Shown here one piece after another: positions 1 to 6,991 of a stretch of DNA of 64,000 bases. This DNA is from UBA1952 sp965246855. Its GTDB lineage: Bacteria; Bacteroidota; Bacteroidia; Chitinophagales; Chitinophagaceae. Numbering within the stretch: the stretch's first letter is position 1; the number at the start of each line of letters is the position of its first letter. The stretch covers positions 496,001 through 560,000 of the forward strand of contig CBDFFP010000005.1 in the NCBI GenBank assembly GCA_965246855.1, in the 5' to 3' direction. The notes beneath the pieces are model-generated. The model was not told the origin of the DNA and ran no database searches. It worked only from the letters and a program-made list of their open reading frames with translations. Both the position numbers and the translations under genes were made by a program.

Positions 1-17
1 CCCGGTTACTCAGTCCC

Positions 18-25
18 TACTTTCG
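18..25 (+). promoter_or_regulatory. -7 promoter element of the NYN-LOTUS gene
   Basis: TACTTTCG matches the Bacteroidota -7 consensus TAnnTTTG with one change. It ends only 4 nt before the ATG at 30, so the transcript would have almost no leader. The -33 region lies too close to the window edge to judge. Confidence 0.5.
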
Positions 26-29
26 CCGC

Positions 30-1094
30 ATGGCTACAACGCTTCTCGCCGATAACCTTTTGGCTGCCGTTTTTCAGGATTTCGAGAACCTGTATTACCA
101 CTTGAAACAGGAATATCAGGACCCGCCGATGATTAACGACGCGGTGATTGACATTGTGCGCAACCTGCGCGCGCGGCTCTTGGGAGAGTTTGGCGTAGAC
201 CCGGTTATCCAGCGCGCCTACGCCGATTTTGAGCGTCTCTCTGGTGCGCCGCTCGGCTCTATGTACCTCATGGGCATCGACACCAAAAACGTGTTGGGCA
301 CCGAGCATAAAAACGCCGCCGACATGCGCCTCTGTATCGACCTGATGGAGACGCTTTACACCCGGCCCGACATTCGTTATTTCGTCCTCGTAGCCGGTGA
401 CCGCGACTATATTCCGGTGGTGCAGCACCTACGCAGTCAGGCGCGGCAAATAAAAGTGGTGGCCTTCCGAAAGGGTCTTTCCGGCGACCTGCTGGAGATA
501 CTCGGCAAGACCAACGTAATAGACGCCGAAAGCCTTTTGAGCGACGAAATGCGCGAGGCCCTGCTGCGTCACAAGACGGCGGTGATTGGGAAAATGGGCC
601 TCACGATTACCGGCAAAATAGAGCTGCCGGAAGTAAGGAAGTCCACCGTTCCGGCCCCCGAAAAGAAAGACGTTCCTACGGTTGTTTCGCCTACGCCTGC
701 AACCCTATCCGCCACTACGCCGCCGCCGCCCGCCAGGCCTACCTACGCATCTTCTTATCCTGCACCTGCCTACCCTGCGCCTGCGTTTCCGCAAAAGAAC
801 ACGTCGGAGATTTTCAAAAACCGAATGCCCGTGGTGAACGCCGATGCGCGCACCTGCCTGGAAGCGTTGTTGCGTTTTAAGGAGATGCGCAACGTAACGG
901 AAGTGTGGCTCCAGCCCTTCGTGCGCCAGCTTACCGATGAGCTTCCTTTCCTGAACGAACACGAGCGCAAACGCCTCTTGGTGGACCTAGAGCGCCACGG
1001 CGCCATCGCCATTGAGAAGCGCGACGGCGACCCGTATCCCTATTCCGTTATCCTCACCAACTACGACCATCCGAGCGTGATGGATATGTTGTAA
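30..1094 (+). CDS. NYN domain (PIN-like) protein with C-terminal OST-HTH/LOTUS domain
   Basis: The first ~180 residues look like a NYN/LabA-type PIN-fold nuclease domain. The acidic residues expected for metal binding are visible: D17 with E19 and N20 in QDFEN, D84 in MGID, D98 and D104 in the KNAADMRLCID stretch, and D124/D126 in VAGDRD. A Pro/Ala/Thr-rich linker (about 205-260) follows. Residues ~275-345 resemble an OST-HTH/LOTUS winged helix, ending near DGDPYPYSVIL. Proteins of this architecture are thought to act on RNA; the substrate cannot be told from sequence. The ATG at 30 follows a -7 element by 4 nt. A GNAT gene follows after 3 nt, so the two are probably co-transcribed. Confidence 0.85.
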   Translation: MATTLLADNLLAAVFQDFENLYYHLKQEYQDPPMINDAVIDIVRNLRARLLGEFGVDPVIQRAYADFERLSGAPLGSMYLMGIDTKNVLGTEHKNAADMRLCIDLMETLYTRPDIRYFVLVAGDRDYIPVVQHLRSQARQIKVVAFRKGLSGDLLEILGKTNVIDAESLLSDEMREALLRHKTAVIGKMGLTITGKIELPEVRKSTVPAPEKKDVPTVVSPTPATLSATTPPPPARPTYASSYPAPAYPAPAFPQKNTSEIFKNRMPVVNADARTCLEALLRFKEMRNVTEVWLQPFVRQLTDELPFLNEHERKRLLVDLERHGAIAIEKRDGDPYPYSVILTNYDHPSVMDML

Positions 1095-1097
1095 GAA

Positions 1098-1502
1098 ATG
1101 CACGCAGAAATTTCCACCGACCCCTCGCGTTTAGACGTGCCTTTCATTCAGTCTTTTCTTACCCAAACTTATTGGGCGAAAGCCCGCAGCCGCGAAATGG
1201 TGGAGACCTGCATCCGTCACTCGCTGAACTTTGGTGTGTACTTGTCTGGCAGGCAGATTGGTTATGCGCGCGTGGTAACCGACTATGCCGTCTTCGCTTA
1301 CCTCATGGACGTTTTTATTGAAGAAGCACAGCGGGGAAAAGGGTGCGGAAAGCAACTGGTCCATTTCGTGCTGCACTGCGAAGAACTGCGGTTAGTTCAA
1401 CATTGGAAGTTGGCGAGCAGCGATGCGCGGGGCTTGTACGAGTTGTTTGGATTTCACGCGCTTTCCCACCCCGAGAAAAACATGGAGTGGCGGAGGAGAT
1501 GA
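1098..1502 (+). CDS. GNAT family N-acetyltransferase
   Basis: A 134-residue single-domain GNAT protein. The acetyl-CoA binding motif A is visible as QRGKGCGKQL (about residues 78-87) after the typical strand YLMDVFIEE. The C-terminal Y-E-L-F-G-F segment is the usual beta6 motif. It lies 3 nt behind the NYN-LOTUS gene and probably shares its transcript. The acceptor substrate is unknown; similar small Bacteroidota proteins are annotated only as GNAT. Confidence 0.88.
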   Translation: MHAEISTDPSRLDVPFIQSFLTQTYWAKARSREMVETCIRHSLNFGVYLSGRQIGYARVVTDYAVFAYLMDVFIEEAQRGKGCGKQLVHFVLHCEELRLVQHWKLASSDARGLYELFGFHALSHPEKNMEWRRR

Positions 1503-1569
1503 GTAAAGAAGTCTGCGTCTATTCTGCGGGGAATTCAGCGGTATTCTGCGGGGAAAAATAAACGTGCGC

Positions 1570-2715
1570 TCACTTAAACGGGTGCCGGCTTTCCCAATCA
1601 CCCTCATTCTCTGCCAGCGAAGCTTGTAGCTTATCCACGAGGACGCGGGCGATGGCGTTGCGAATGTGCAGGAAGCTGTGGAGATACACCGGCTTTGCGC
1701 CGAGGCGGGCCTTTGCTTCTAATGCCGTGCGGCCAAAAATGATTTTAGAAGCGCGCAACGCGATGCCTCTTGCCACCGCCGACAGCAGGATGTTGAAGTA
1801 AAGCTGCCGCTCCCGGTTGCGCTCGTAATCAAACCCGATGTAGAACATATCCAGCACGCCGGGATGCTGCCACGCGGAGGCAAAAGCCACGAGCTTTTCT
1901 TCCTCATAAAAACCCCAGACAGCGAAGCGTTCACCGAAAGTTTTTTTGAGGAAGGGGAGATAATTCCGGGGCAAAAAGCCCAGCCGCACGGGTTGGTTTT
2001 CGGCTACCTGCCGGTAGAGATGATGAAGTGCTTCTGCTTGTTGCGTCACCTCTTCGGCGGTAAGTTCGCGCACCACAATTCCGTCTGCCGCCTTGCGTAT
2101 GTTGCGCATCCGCTGCGCGTATTTGTGCTTCAGGGCCTTCTCGTAATCGTGCATTTCCATCCATGCTTCGGGCAGCGAAAGCTCCATAGAAACATCACCG
2201 GGCAAGAGCCGATACTGCGGGATGAAATGCTGAATCAAAGGCTGAAAATCTGCGGGGCTTTCCTTAAGGAGAATAGCATCGGCGCGCGTCTTTTTTGCAG
2301 CTTCTTCCAGCATCTGCCGGTAGGCTTGGAAAGCTTCGAAAACGGCCACGCCCTCCGGGATAAAAAGCGAAGCAAAATCGTGGCGGAAGAGATGCCCGCT
2401 CACCAGCAGGCGCGGCTTCTGGATGCGGCTGAACACCCGCCAGAGCTGACTTTGCCAGCGCTTCATTTTTCGCGTGTCTACATGTTCACTGCGCAGATGC
2501 AACACTTGAAAGGACGCAAGCAGCATCAGCTTTTCTCCGGCGTAGGCAGCGGCATAAAGCGGTGTGATTTCTCCGGGAAGAACAGCATCATGTGCTTCTG
2601 AAAAAACCTGTTGCAACGAATGCGCCGGCGGCAATGCGGTGCGCCATGAAAACGGAATTTTTTCTGCGCTGTCACAAAAATCTACCCGAAAATTTCCGGT
2701 CTTACAAGGCTTCAT
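1570..2715 (-). CDS. GNAT/FemAB-like acyltransferase (BioF2-like domain)
   Basis: A 381-residue protein with no signal peptide. The C-terminal half (about 170-350) has the layout of the duplicated GNAT fold found in FemAB/CelD-like proteins: a basic helix KHKYAQRMRNIRKA followed by a second GNAT core with VWGFYEEEKLVAFASAW and LDMFYIGFDYERN. Such proteins transfer aminoacyl or acyl groups, often in envelope biogenesis, but no substrate can be assigned. Its start lies 2 nt after the stop of the preceding GNAT gene on the same strand, so the two are almost certainly one operon, probably downstream of nadK. Confidence 0.72.
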   Translation of the reverse strand: MKPCKTGNFRVDFCDSAEKIPFSWRTALPPAHSLQQVFSEAHDAVLPGEITPLYAAAYAGEKLMLLASFQVLHLRSEHVDTRKMKRWQSQLWRVFSRIQKPRLLVSGHLFRHDFASLFIPEGVAVFEAFQAYRQMLEEAAKKTRADAILLKESPADFQPLIQHFIPQYRLLPGDVSMELSLPEAWMEMHDYEKALKHKYAQRMRNIRKAADGIVVRELTAEEVTQQAEALHHLYRQVAENQPVRLGFLPRNYLPFLKKTFGERFAVWGFYEEEKLVAFASAWQHPGVLDMFYIGFDYERNRERQLYFNILLSAVARGIALRASKIIFGRTALEAKARLGAKPVYLHSFLHIRNAIARVLVDKLQASLAENEGDWESRHPFK

Positions 2716-2717
2716 TG

Positions 2718-3146
2718 CTACAGCGTCTTCGTCATTTTGAAGTGTGGAATGCCAACCTCTGTGAACGGTTCTCCTTCCGTGTGAAAACCCCTTTTCTCGT
2801 AAAAGGAAACAGCGGTTTCCCGTGCATGAAGCTCCAAGAAAAACAGTCCGATTTCCAACGCAAAATCTTCAGCTATTTCCAACAATGCAGTACCAATTCC
2901 CCTGCCTTGCTGTGTGGATGCTACAGCCATTTGGCGCAACTTTAGGCCACCGTTGTTCAACTTTCGCAAGAGCAAGCAACCTACGATTTCCGAGCTTTCC
3001 TGCGCGGCTACAATGAGATCGTTTTTCTCCCCCGAAAGGTCTTCTTCTCTTAGCGAAAGCCCGATGGGTTTGCGTAGCACGTCTTCGCGGAGCTGCCATA
3101 CCGACTGGAGGAACGGGCTGTCGGGAGAAAGGAGTTGATAAGTCAT
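2718..3146 (-). CDS. GNAT family N-acetyltransferase
   Basis: The ATG at 3146 (MTYQLLSPDSPF) is preferred over an upstream in-frame start because GNAT homology begins there. Motif A is visible as STQQGRGIGTALLE, preceded by a strand ending KLRQMAVA. The C-terminal FYEKRGFHTEGEPF is the typical beta6/beta7 region. It resembles YjdJ/ElaA-type proteins with LREDVLRKP near the N-terminus. It sits between nadK and a FemAB-like gene, 2 nt from the latter. The substrate is unknown. Confidence 0.85.
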   Translation of the reverse strand: MTYQLLSPDSPFLQSVWQLREDVLRKPIGLSLREEDLSGEKNDLIVAAQESSEIVGCLLLRKLNNGGLKLRQMAVASTQQGRGIGTALLEIAEDFALEIGLFFLELHARETAVSFYEKRGFHTEGEPFTEVGIPHFKMTKTL

Positions 3147-3236
3147 GAAAGACAAAAGTCGGGAGACAAAAGGCGGAAACAACAAGGCCCGGAAATCTTC
3201 TTTATGGAGCCATCGCGCTGTCGCGCCATTTGCACA

Positions 3237-4118
3237 TCAATTTCGTGTATCGGCGCCCCAATACAATTTCTGTTTCAGGGTTTTAAGGAAATTGTGCTCG
3301 TGCAGGCGCACCAGCGAAATCTCAAAAGACTCCCGTCGCACCGCCATTTGCACACCTGCCGTAATGGTCTCCGTCCGGGCATCCAACGTGGCCAGAAAAT
3401 GCTCCGCGCGGCCTTCTACCTCAAAGGAAATCACGTGATCGTCGGGCACAATAATGGAGCGCACATTCAGGTTATGGGGCGCAACAGGCGTGATGAGAAA
3501 AGAAGCCGCCTGCGGAAAAATCACTGGCCCGCCGCAGGAAAGCGAATAACCGGTAGAGCCGGTAGGCGTGGCCACAATCAGCCCGTCGGCCCAGTAAGTA
3601 TTCAGGAATTCGCCGTTGAGGTAGGTGTGGATTTTAATCATCGACGACGAATCTTTGCGGTGGAGCGTAAACTCGTTGAGCGCGTAGGGAGTGTCGCCGA
3701 AAAGCGGCACCGAAGCATCCAGGTGAATCAGGCTGCGCTTCTCGATGGTGTAGGAGCCGCGTACCAGGCTGCCCACCGCCGCTACCACTTCTTCCTCCGG
3801 GATGGCCGCCAGAAAACCGAGCCGTCCCAGGTTGATGCCAATGATGGGAATACCGCTGTTGCCTACATGGCACACCGTATCGAGAATAGTGCCGTCGCCG
3901 CCCAGCGAAAACAGCATGTTGATATTGGGTAGCAAATCGCGCCCGGAAGTGAAAAGCTGCGGCGGCTCGCCTATAACGATGCCTGCGCTCATCATCCTTT
4001 CATAGAAATCCTTGAACACCGAAAGCCGGATGCGGTGCAGTTCCAAAAGCTGAATCAGCTTTTGTAGGAACGGCAAGGCGTCTTCTTCAAAAACACGGTT
4101 GTAAAGGGCGACGAGCAT
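3237..4118 (-). CDS. nadK: NAD kinase
   Basis: This enzyme phosphorylates NAD at the 2'-hydroxyl of its adenosine ribose to make NADP, in the cytoplasm. Diagnostic motifs are LFSLGGDGTILD (the GGDGT ATP/NAD site), INLGRLGFL, and VATPTGSTGYSLSCGGP (NAD-binding loop). The length of 293 residues is normal for the family. A degenerate -7-like TACCTTTA lies upstream on the minus strand. Two acetyltransferase genes follow in the same direction. Confidence 0.97.
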   Translation of the reverse strand: MLVALYNRVFEEDALPFLQKLIQLLELHRIRLSVFKDFYERMMSAGIVIGEPPQLFTSGRDLLPNINMLFSLGGDGTILDTVCHVGNSGIPIIGINLGRLGFLAAIPEEEVVAAVGSLVRGSYTIEKRSLIHLDASVPLFGDTPYALNEFTLHRKDSSSMIKIHTYLNGEFLNTYWADGLIVATPTGSTGYSLSCGGPVIFPQAASFLITPVAPHNLNVRSIIVPDDHVISFEVEGRAEHFLATLDARTETITAGVQMAVRRESFEISLVRLHEHNFLKTLKQKLYWGADTRN

Positions 4119-4158
4119 GGGGAAATTGGAGTGGGCTAAAGGTAGGCGTATGCTACAC

Positions 4159-4854
4159 TTAGCGGCGACCGGAACGAAAGAAAAAAGCAGCCCCTAACTG
4201 CACATCTATCCCATAAAAGCGTTCGCGTACGCCGGGCATTGTCCAGATAGTAGCGCCAAGCCACAATCTGCACTTATCCTTCGGACTGGTAGGAATTGCA
4301 CCGATAGCACCAAGCTGTGCAGCAAAGCCGGAAGTTGTTGATTCAATAAAGCTTACATCATGCGTCGGCTCTGAAATAAACCAAGTGCCGCCGCTGGAAG
4401 AATGAGGCGTGAAGAGTGCCGTTTTTTCGCTCGTGGAAGCTATGCCTACGCCGGGTCGCAAAAAGAAGTTGATTTTTCTAAACAACTGCCAGTCGTAGGT
4501 CATCAAGGCGTATCTGCCACGAAAGAAATTGTATTCATCATTGCTTGGAGTTTTAAGAATACCCCCAATAGATTGGTAACCTTCCGGAATGTTGGGGGAA
4601 GGATAATTGCCACCGCGTTGCCCTAATGTTATACCTGTTCCCCGATAAGAACCAATGGAGATGCTGAATCCCATATTGGAAATGGAGAAGGCCCGGCTGG
4701 AAGAATTGGTCTTTTCTCCAAAAAGAAAAGCAGGCCCTACGCTTAGCGAGACCGAGGGCTTAAAAGCTGTTTTCTTTCTTGGTGCAGCTTCGCCTTTATG
4801 GGGAACTAACATAGACAGCAGCGTCGTGCAGAAAAGCAATCCTGACAGGGACAT
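4159..4854 (-). CDS. Secreted protein, probable outer-membrane beta-barrel, family not recognised
   Basis: 231 residues. An N-terminal hydrophobic stretch (SGLLFCTTLLSMLVP) ending around GEAA looks like a Sec signal. The rest alternates short amphipathic strands and Gly/Ser-rich turns and ends in a basic R-S-G-R-R tail after VQLGAAFFF, as small barrels often do. No enzymatic motif is visible. It is convergent with nothing and lies 41 nt upstream of nadK on the same strand, but a shared function is unlikely. The barrel assignment is inference from strand periodicity only. Confidence 0.6.
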   Translation of the reverse strand: MSLSGLLFCTTLLSMLVPHKGEAAPRKKTAFKPSVSLSVGPAFLFGEKTNSSSRAFSISNMGFSISIGSYRGTGITLGQRGGNYPSPNIPEGYQSIGGILKTPSNDEYNFFRGRYALMTYDWQLFRKINFFLRPGVGIASTSEKTALFTPHSSSGGTWFISEPTHDVSFIESTTSGFAAQLGAIGAIPTSPKDKCRLWLGATIWTMPGVRERFYGIDVQLGAAFFFRSGRR

Positions 4855-4909
4855 AATGCGTTTTAAAATAAAAGTACGAGATTGATTTTTGCAGTGTTTT
4901 CCCGGCCCG

Positions 4910-4917
4910 CATCTTTG
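4910..4917 (+). promoter_or_regulatory. -7 promoter element of folB
   Basis: CATCTTTG (one mismatch to TAnnTTTG) ends 5 nt before the folB ATG. A TTTG at 4888-4891 lies 18 nt upstream, a spacing compatible with a Bacteroidota -33 element. The mRNA would be nearly leaderless. Confidence 0.5.
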
Positions 4918-4922
4918 CTCTC

Positions 4923-5258
4923 ATGTTCACCATTTCCCTCCACGGCATTCTGATTGACGCGCTGCTCGGCGTTTTCCCGGAAGAGAAAATCGTTCCCAAC
5001 CGCTTTGAGGTGGACCTTGATTTACACGCGCCGGAAGACGCCCACTTCATCAACTACGGCGATTTTCAGGAGATAGCCGCTGCTGCTTTTAAGCAGGGAT
5101 ATGATACGCTGGAGGACTGCTGCAAATTCATGCTCGACGAAGCCCACAAACGTTTTCCGCAGGCCATAAAAGGCAGTGCTGTTATTCGGAAATACACGCT
5201 GCCTTTCGGTGCGCCGGTGCGCTGTGCGAGGGTATGTCTGGAGCGAGAATGGCAGTAG
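4923..5258 (+). CDS. folB: Dihydroneopterin aldolase (FolB-like)
   Basis: FolB cleaves 7,8-dihydroneopterin to 6-hydroxymethyl-7,8-dihydropterin in folate synthesis. The 111-residue product fits the family in length and pattern: an N-terminal GILIDALLGVFPEEK corresponds to the FxGxHGVxxxEr region, then FEVDLDLHAPEDA, the TLEDCCKFML helix, and a C-terminal YTLPFGAPVRCARVCLER matching the xKPxxPxxxxxVxVxxxR end. The usual GhHG is changed to LIDALLG here, so the match is divergent. The convergent serine hydrolase gene ends 9 nt away. Confidence 0.75.
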   Translation: MFTISLHGILIDALLGVFPEEKIVPNRFEVDLDLHAPEDAHFINYGDFQEIAAAAFKQGYDTLEDCCKFMLDEAHKRFPQAIKGSAVIRKYTLPFGAPVRCARVCLEREWQ

Positions 5259-5267
5259 CGTTGCGCT

Positions 5268-6362
5268 CTATAAAGCCGCTGCCAGCGTGCGCAGAATATA
5301 GCCCCACGGCGCGCGGCCTTCGTTTTTCCCCAGCCTTACGATAACGAGCTTTTTCTCCGGGACGGTGTAGATAAACTGTCCCAGATGTCCATCCGCATAA
5401 GCCGCGCCGGGCGCCAGCCACCACTGGTATTTATAGAAGCGCATGCCGCCGTTGGTCGTGTCTGCCGTGGTGGATTCCCGCACCCATCTTTCGGGGATAA
5501 CGGGCGCGCCGTTGAACCGTCCGCGCTCCGTCATCAGCTTGCCGACTTTGGCGAAATCAATAGCGGTGGCGTTCACGCAGCAGAAGGTTTTTTCCATCGC
5601 CTCGTCTCCTTTCTGGTCGATGCTCCAGCCCGCCGGGTATTGCATCTGCAAGGGCGTCCAGATGCGCTCCTGAAAATACTGCGTAATGGTTTTTCCCTTC
5701 AAAGCCCGGTCTAAAATCAGACCCAGAATTTGCGTGGTTCCGCTTGTGTATTCAAAGGCGGTTCCCGGTGTGCGGTAGGTTTTTAAATCCAGCGTGCGCT
5801 TCCTCAAATGGCGACCATAATAAAATGCAGCAGCGTGGGCAGCAGGCGAATAATAGCTTTCATTGAACTTCACGCCGGACGTCATTTGCAGCAGGTGGCG
5901 AATAGTCACTTTGTCAAAGCTGTGCTTCGCCATTTCGGGCAAATAAGCCGTTACCGGCTCATCCACACTCTTGATATAACCGTCCTGGATGGCCGCGCCG
6001 ATGAGCAGCGACGTAAAGGATTTAGCCATGGAGAAAGACGCCACGCGCGAGTCGGCCCGGTAACCGGAAAAGTATTTTTCGTAGAGCAGCGTGTCGTTGC
6101 GAATGATAAGAAAAGCAACGGTCTTGTTCTTGCGGAGATAATCTTCAAAGGCATAGTCCTTGCCTTTTACGGTAATGCTTTTGGGCGCAACCGGCTTTTC
6201 TGCACGCGCAAAAACAAAAGGTTGTGCAGAAGGCGTCAGCGGGCGCTCCGGGAATTTTTTATAGTCGGTAATGTTGGCGAAATTGTACGCCACATAGCGC
6301 GCGGGCAGGCAGCCGGAGAGGCAGACCAAAGCCGCCAGAAGAAAGAAGAAAAGATTTTTCAA
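5268..6362 (-). CDS. Serine hydrolase, class C beta-lactamase/esterase fold, lipoprotein
   Basis: A beta-lactamase-superfamily serine hydrolase. The catalytic tetrad S-M-A-K lies in SFSMAKSFTSLL, the Y-x-S motif in FEYTSGTTQ, and the third motif as HLG in DGHLGQFIY. A lipoprotein signal (LKNLFFFLLAALVCLSGC) places it in the cell envelope. That signal starts at a TTG (6362), which I choose as start: an ATG 39 codons upstream (6479) would add a polar, implausible leader and overlap the neighbouring gene. It is likely an esterase or D-aminopeptidase rather than an antibiotic-resistance enzyme; the sequence cannot settle this. Confidence 0.82.
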   Translation of the reverse strand: MKNLFFFLLAALVCLSGCLPARYVAYNFANITDYKKFPERPLTPSAQPFVFARAEKPVAPKSITVKGKDYAFEDYLRKNKTVAFLIIRNDTLLYEKYFSGYRADSRVASFSMAKSFTSLLIGAAIQDGYIKSVDEPVTAYLPEMAKHSFDKVTIRHLLQMTSGVKFNESYYSPAAHAAAFYYGRHLRKRTLDLKTYRTPGTAFEYTSGTTQILGLILDRALKGKTITQYFQERIWTPLQMQYPAGWSIDQKGDEAMEKTFCCVNATAIDFAKVGKLMTERGRFNGAPVIPERWVRESTTADTTNGGMRFYKYQWWLAPGAAYADGHLGQFIYTVPEKKLVIVRLGKNEGRAPWGYILRTLAAAL

Positions 6363-6414
6363 GGGAATGATTGGCAGGCAGTGGTTTTTGAAATTTCGGC
6401 TTGATACTAGCCCA

Positions 6415-6930
6415 TCAATTTGCCGAAAACAGAAGGCCAAAATGCGGGTCGTCTTCCAGGTCAAAGAGTTCCTGCACATACTCTGTTGTCTTTTGATAGT
6501 CGGCAGGAGTCATGGGCAGCAGGTGTCGGTAAAGCAGTTTCGGCTCGCGGCTTTTTGCACCTTCTGTAAACCACGACACACGCAGGAATGCCTCTTTCTT
6601 TTCAAACGCCATCGCGCCCGTAGCGAGTTCGCCGTTGTGATAGGTATAGGTGCGCTTCTTGCCCCGGAAAAAGCCGAAGCTGTGCTGAACCGTGAGCGCA
6701 CGGGTGTCAATAGAAATATCCTCCTCTAACAACTGACGGCTGACGAGGCGCAGCAATGGATAACCGGCAAGGTGAAAGGCTATCAATCCAAACACGGCTC
6801 CGGTGAACCGTGCCTGAAGGCCTTCCCACAAAATAGCCAAGAAGAAAAACAGCAAGAGGAATGCACCCGCTGCCGTCCACAACAACTTGCCCGTGCGCCC
6901 GAAGCCGGGGCCGGAAGTGATGTAAACCAT
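6415..6930 (-). CDS. Membrane protein of unknown family
   Basis: The ATG at 6930 (MVYITSGPGFGRTGK) gives 171 residues; upstream in-frame codons overlap purL and look non-coding. Two hydrophobic helices are visible (about residues 16-35 and 42-60: LLWTAAGAFLLLFFFLAIL and a second helix ending GLIAFHLAGYPLL). A soluble C-terminal part of mixed strands follows (SIDTRALTVQHSFGFF...). It lies about 60 nt downstream of purL on the same strand. No function can be assigned. Confidence 0.6.
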   Translation of the reverse strand: MVYITSGPGFGRTGKLLWTAAGAFLLLFFFLAILWEGLQARFTGAVFGLIAFHLAGYPLLRLVSRQLLEEDISIDTRALTVQHSFGFFRGKKRTYTYHNGELATGAMAFEKKEAFLRVSWFTEGAKSREPKLLYRHLLPMTPADYQKTTEYVQELFDLEDDPHFGLLFSAN

Positions 6931-6991
6931 CTTTCCGTCCGACTCTACAAGGGTGTGGCAGGGAAATCTTTTTTTCAAAAACAGTGCTTTT

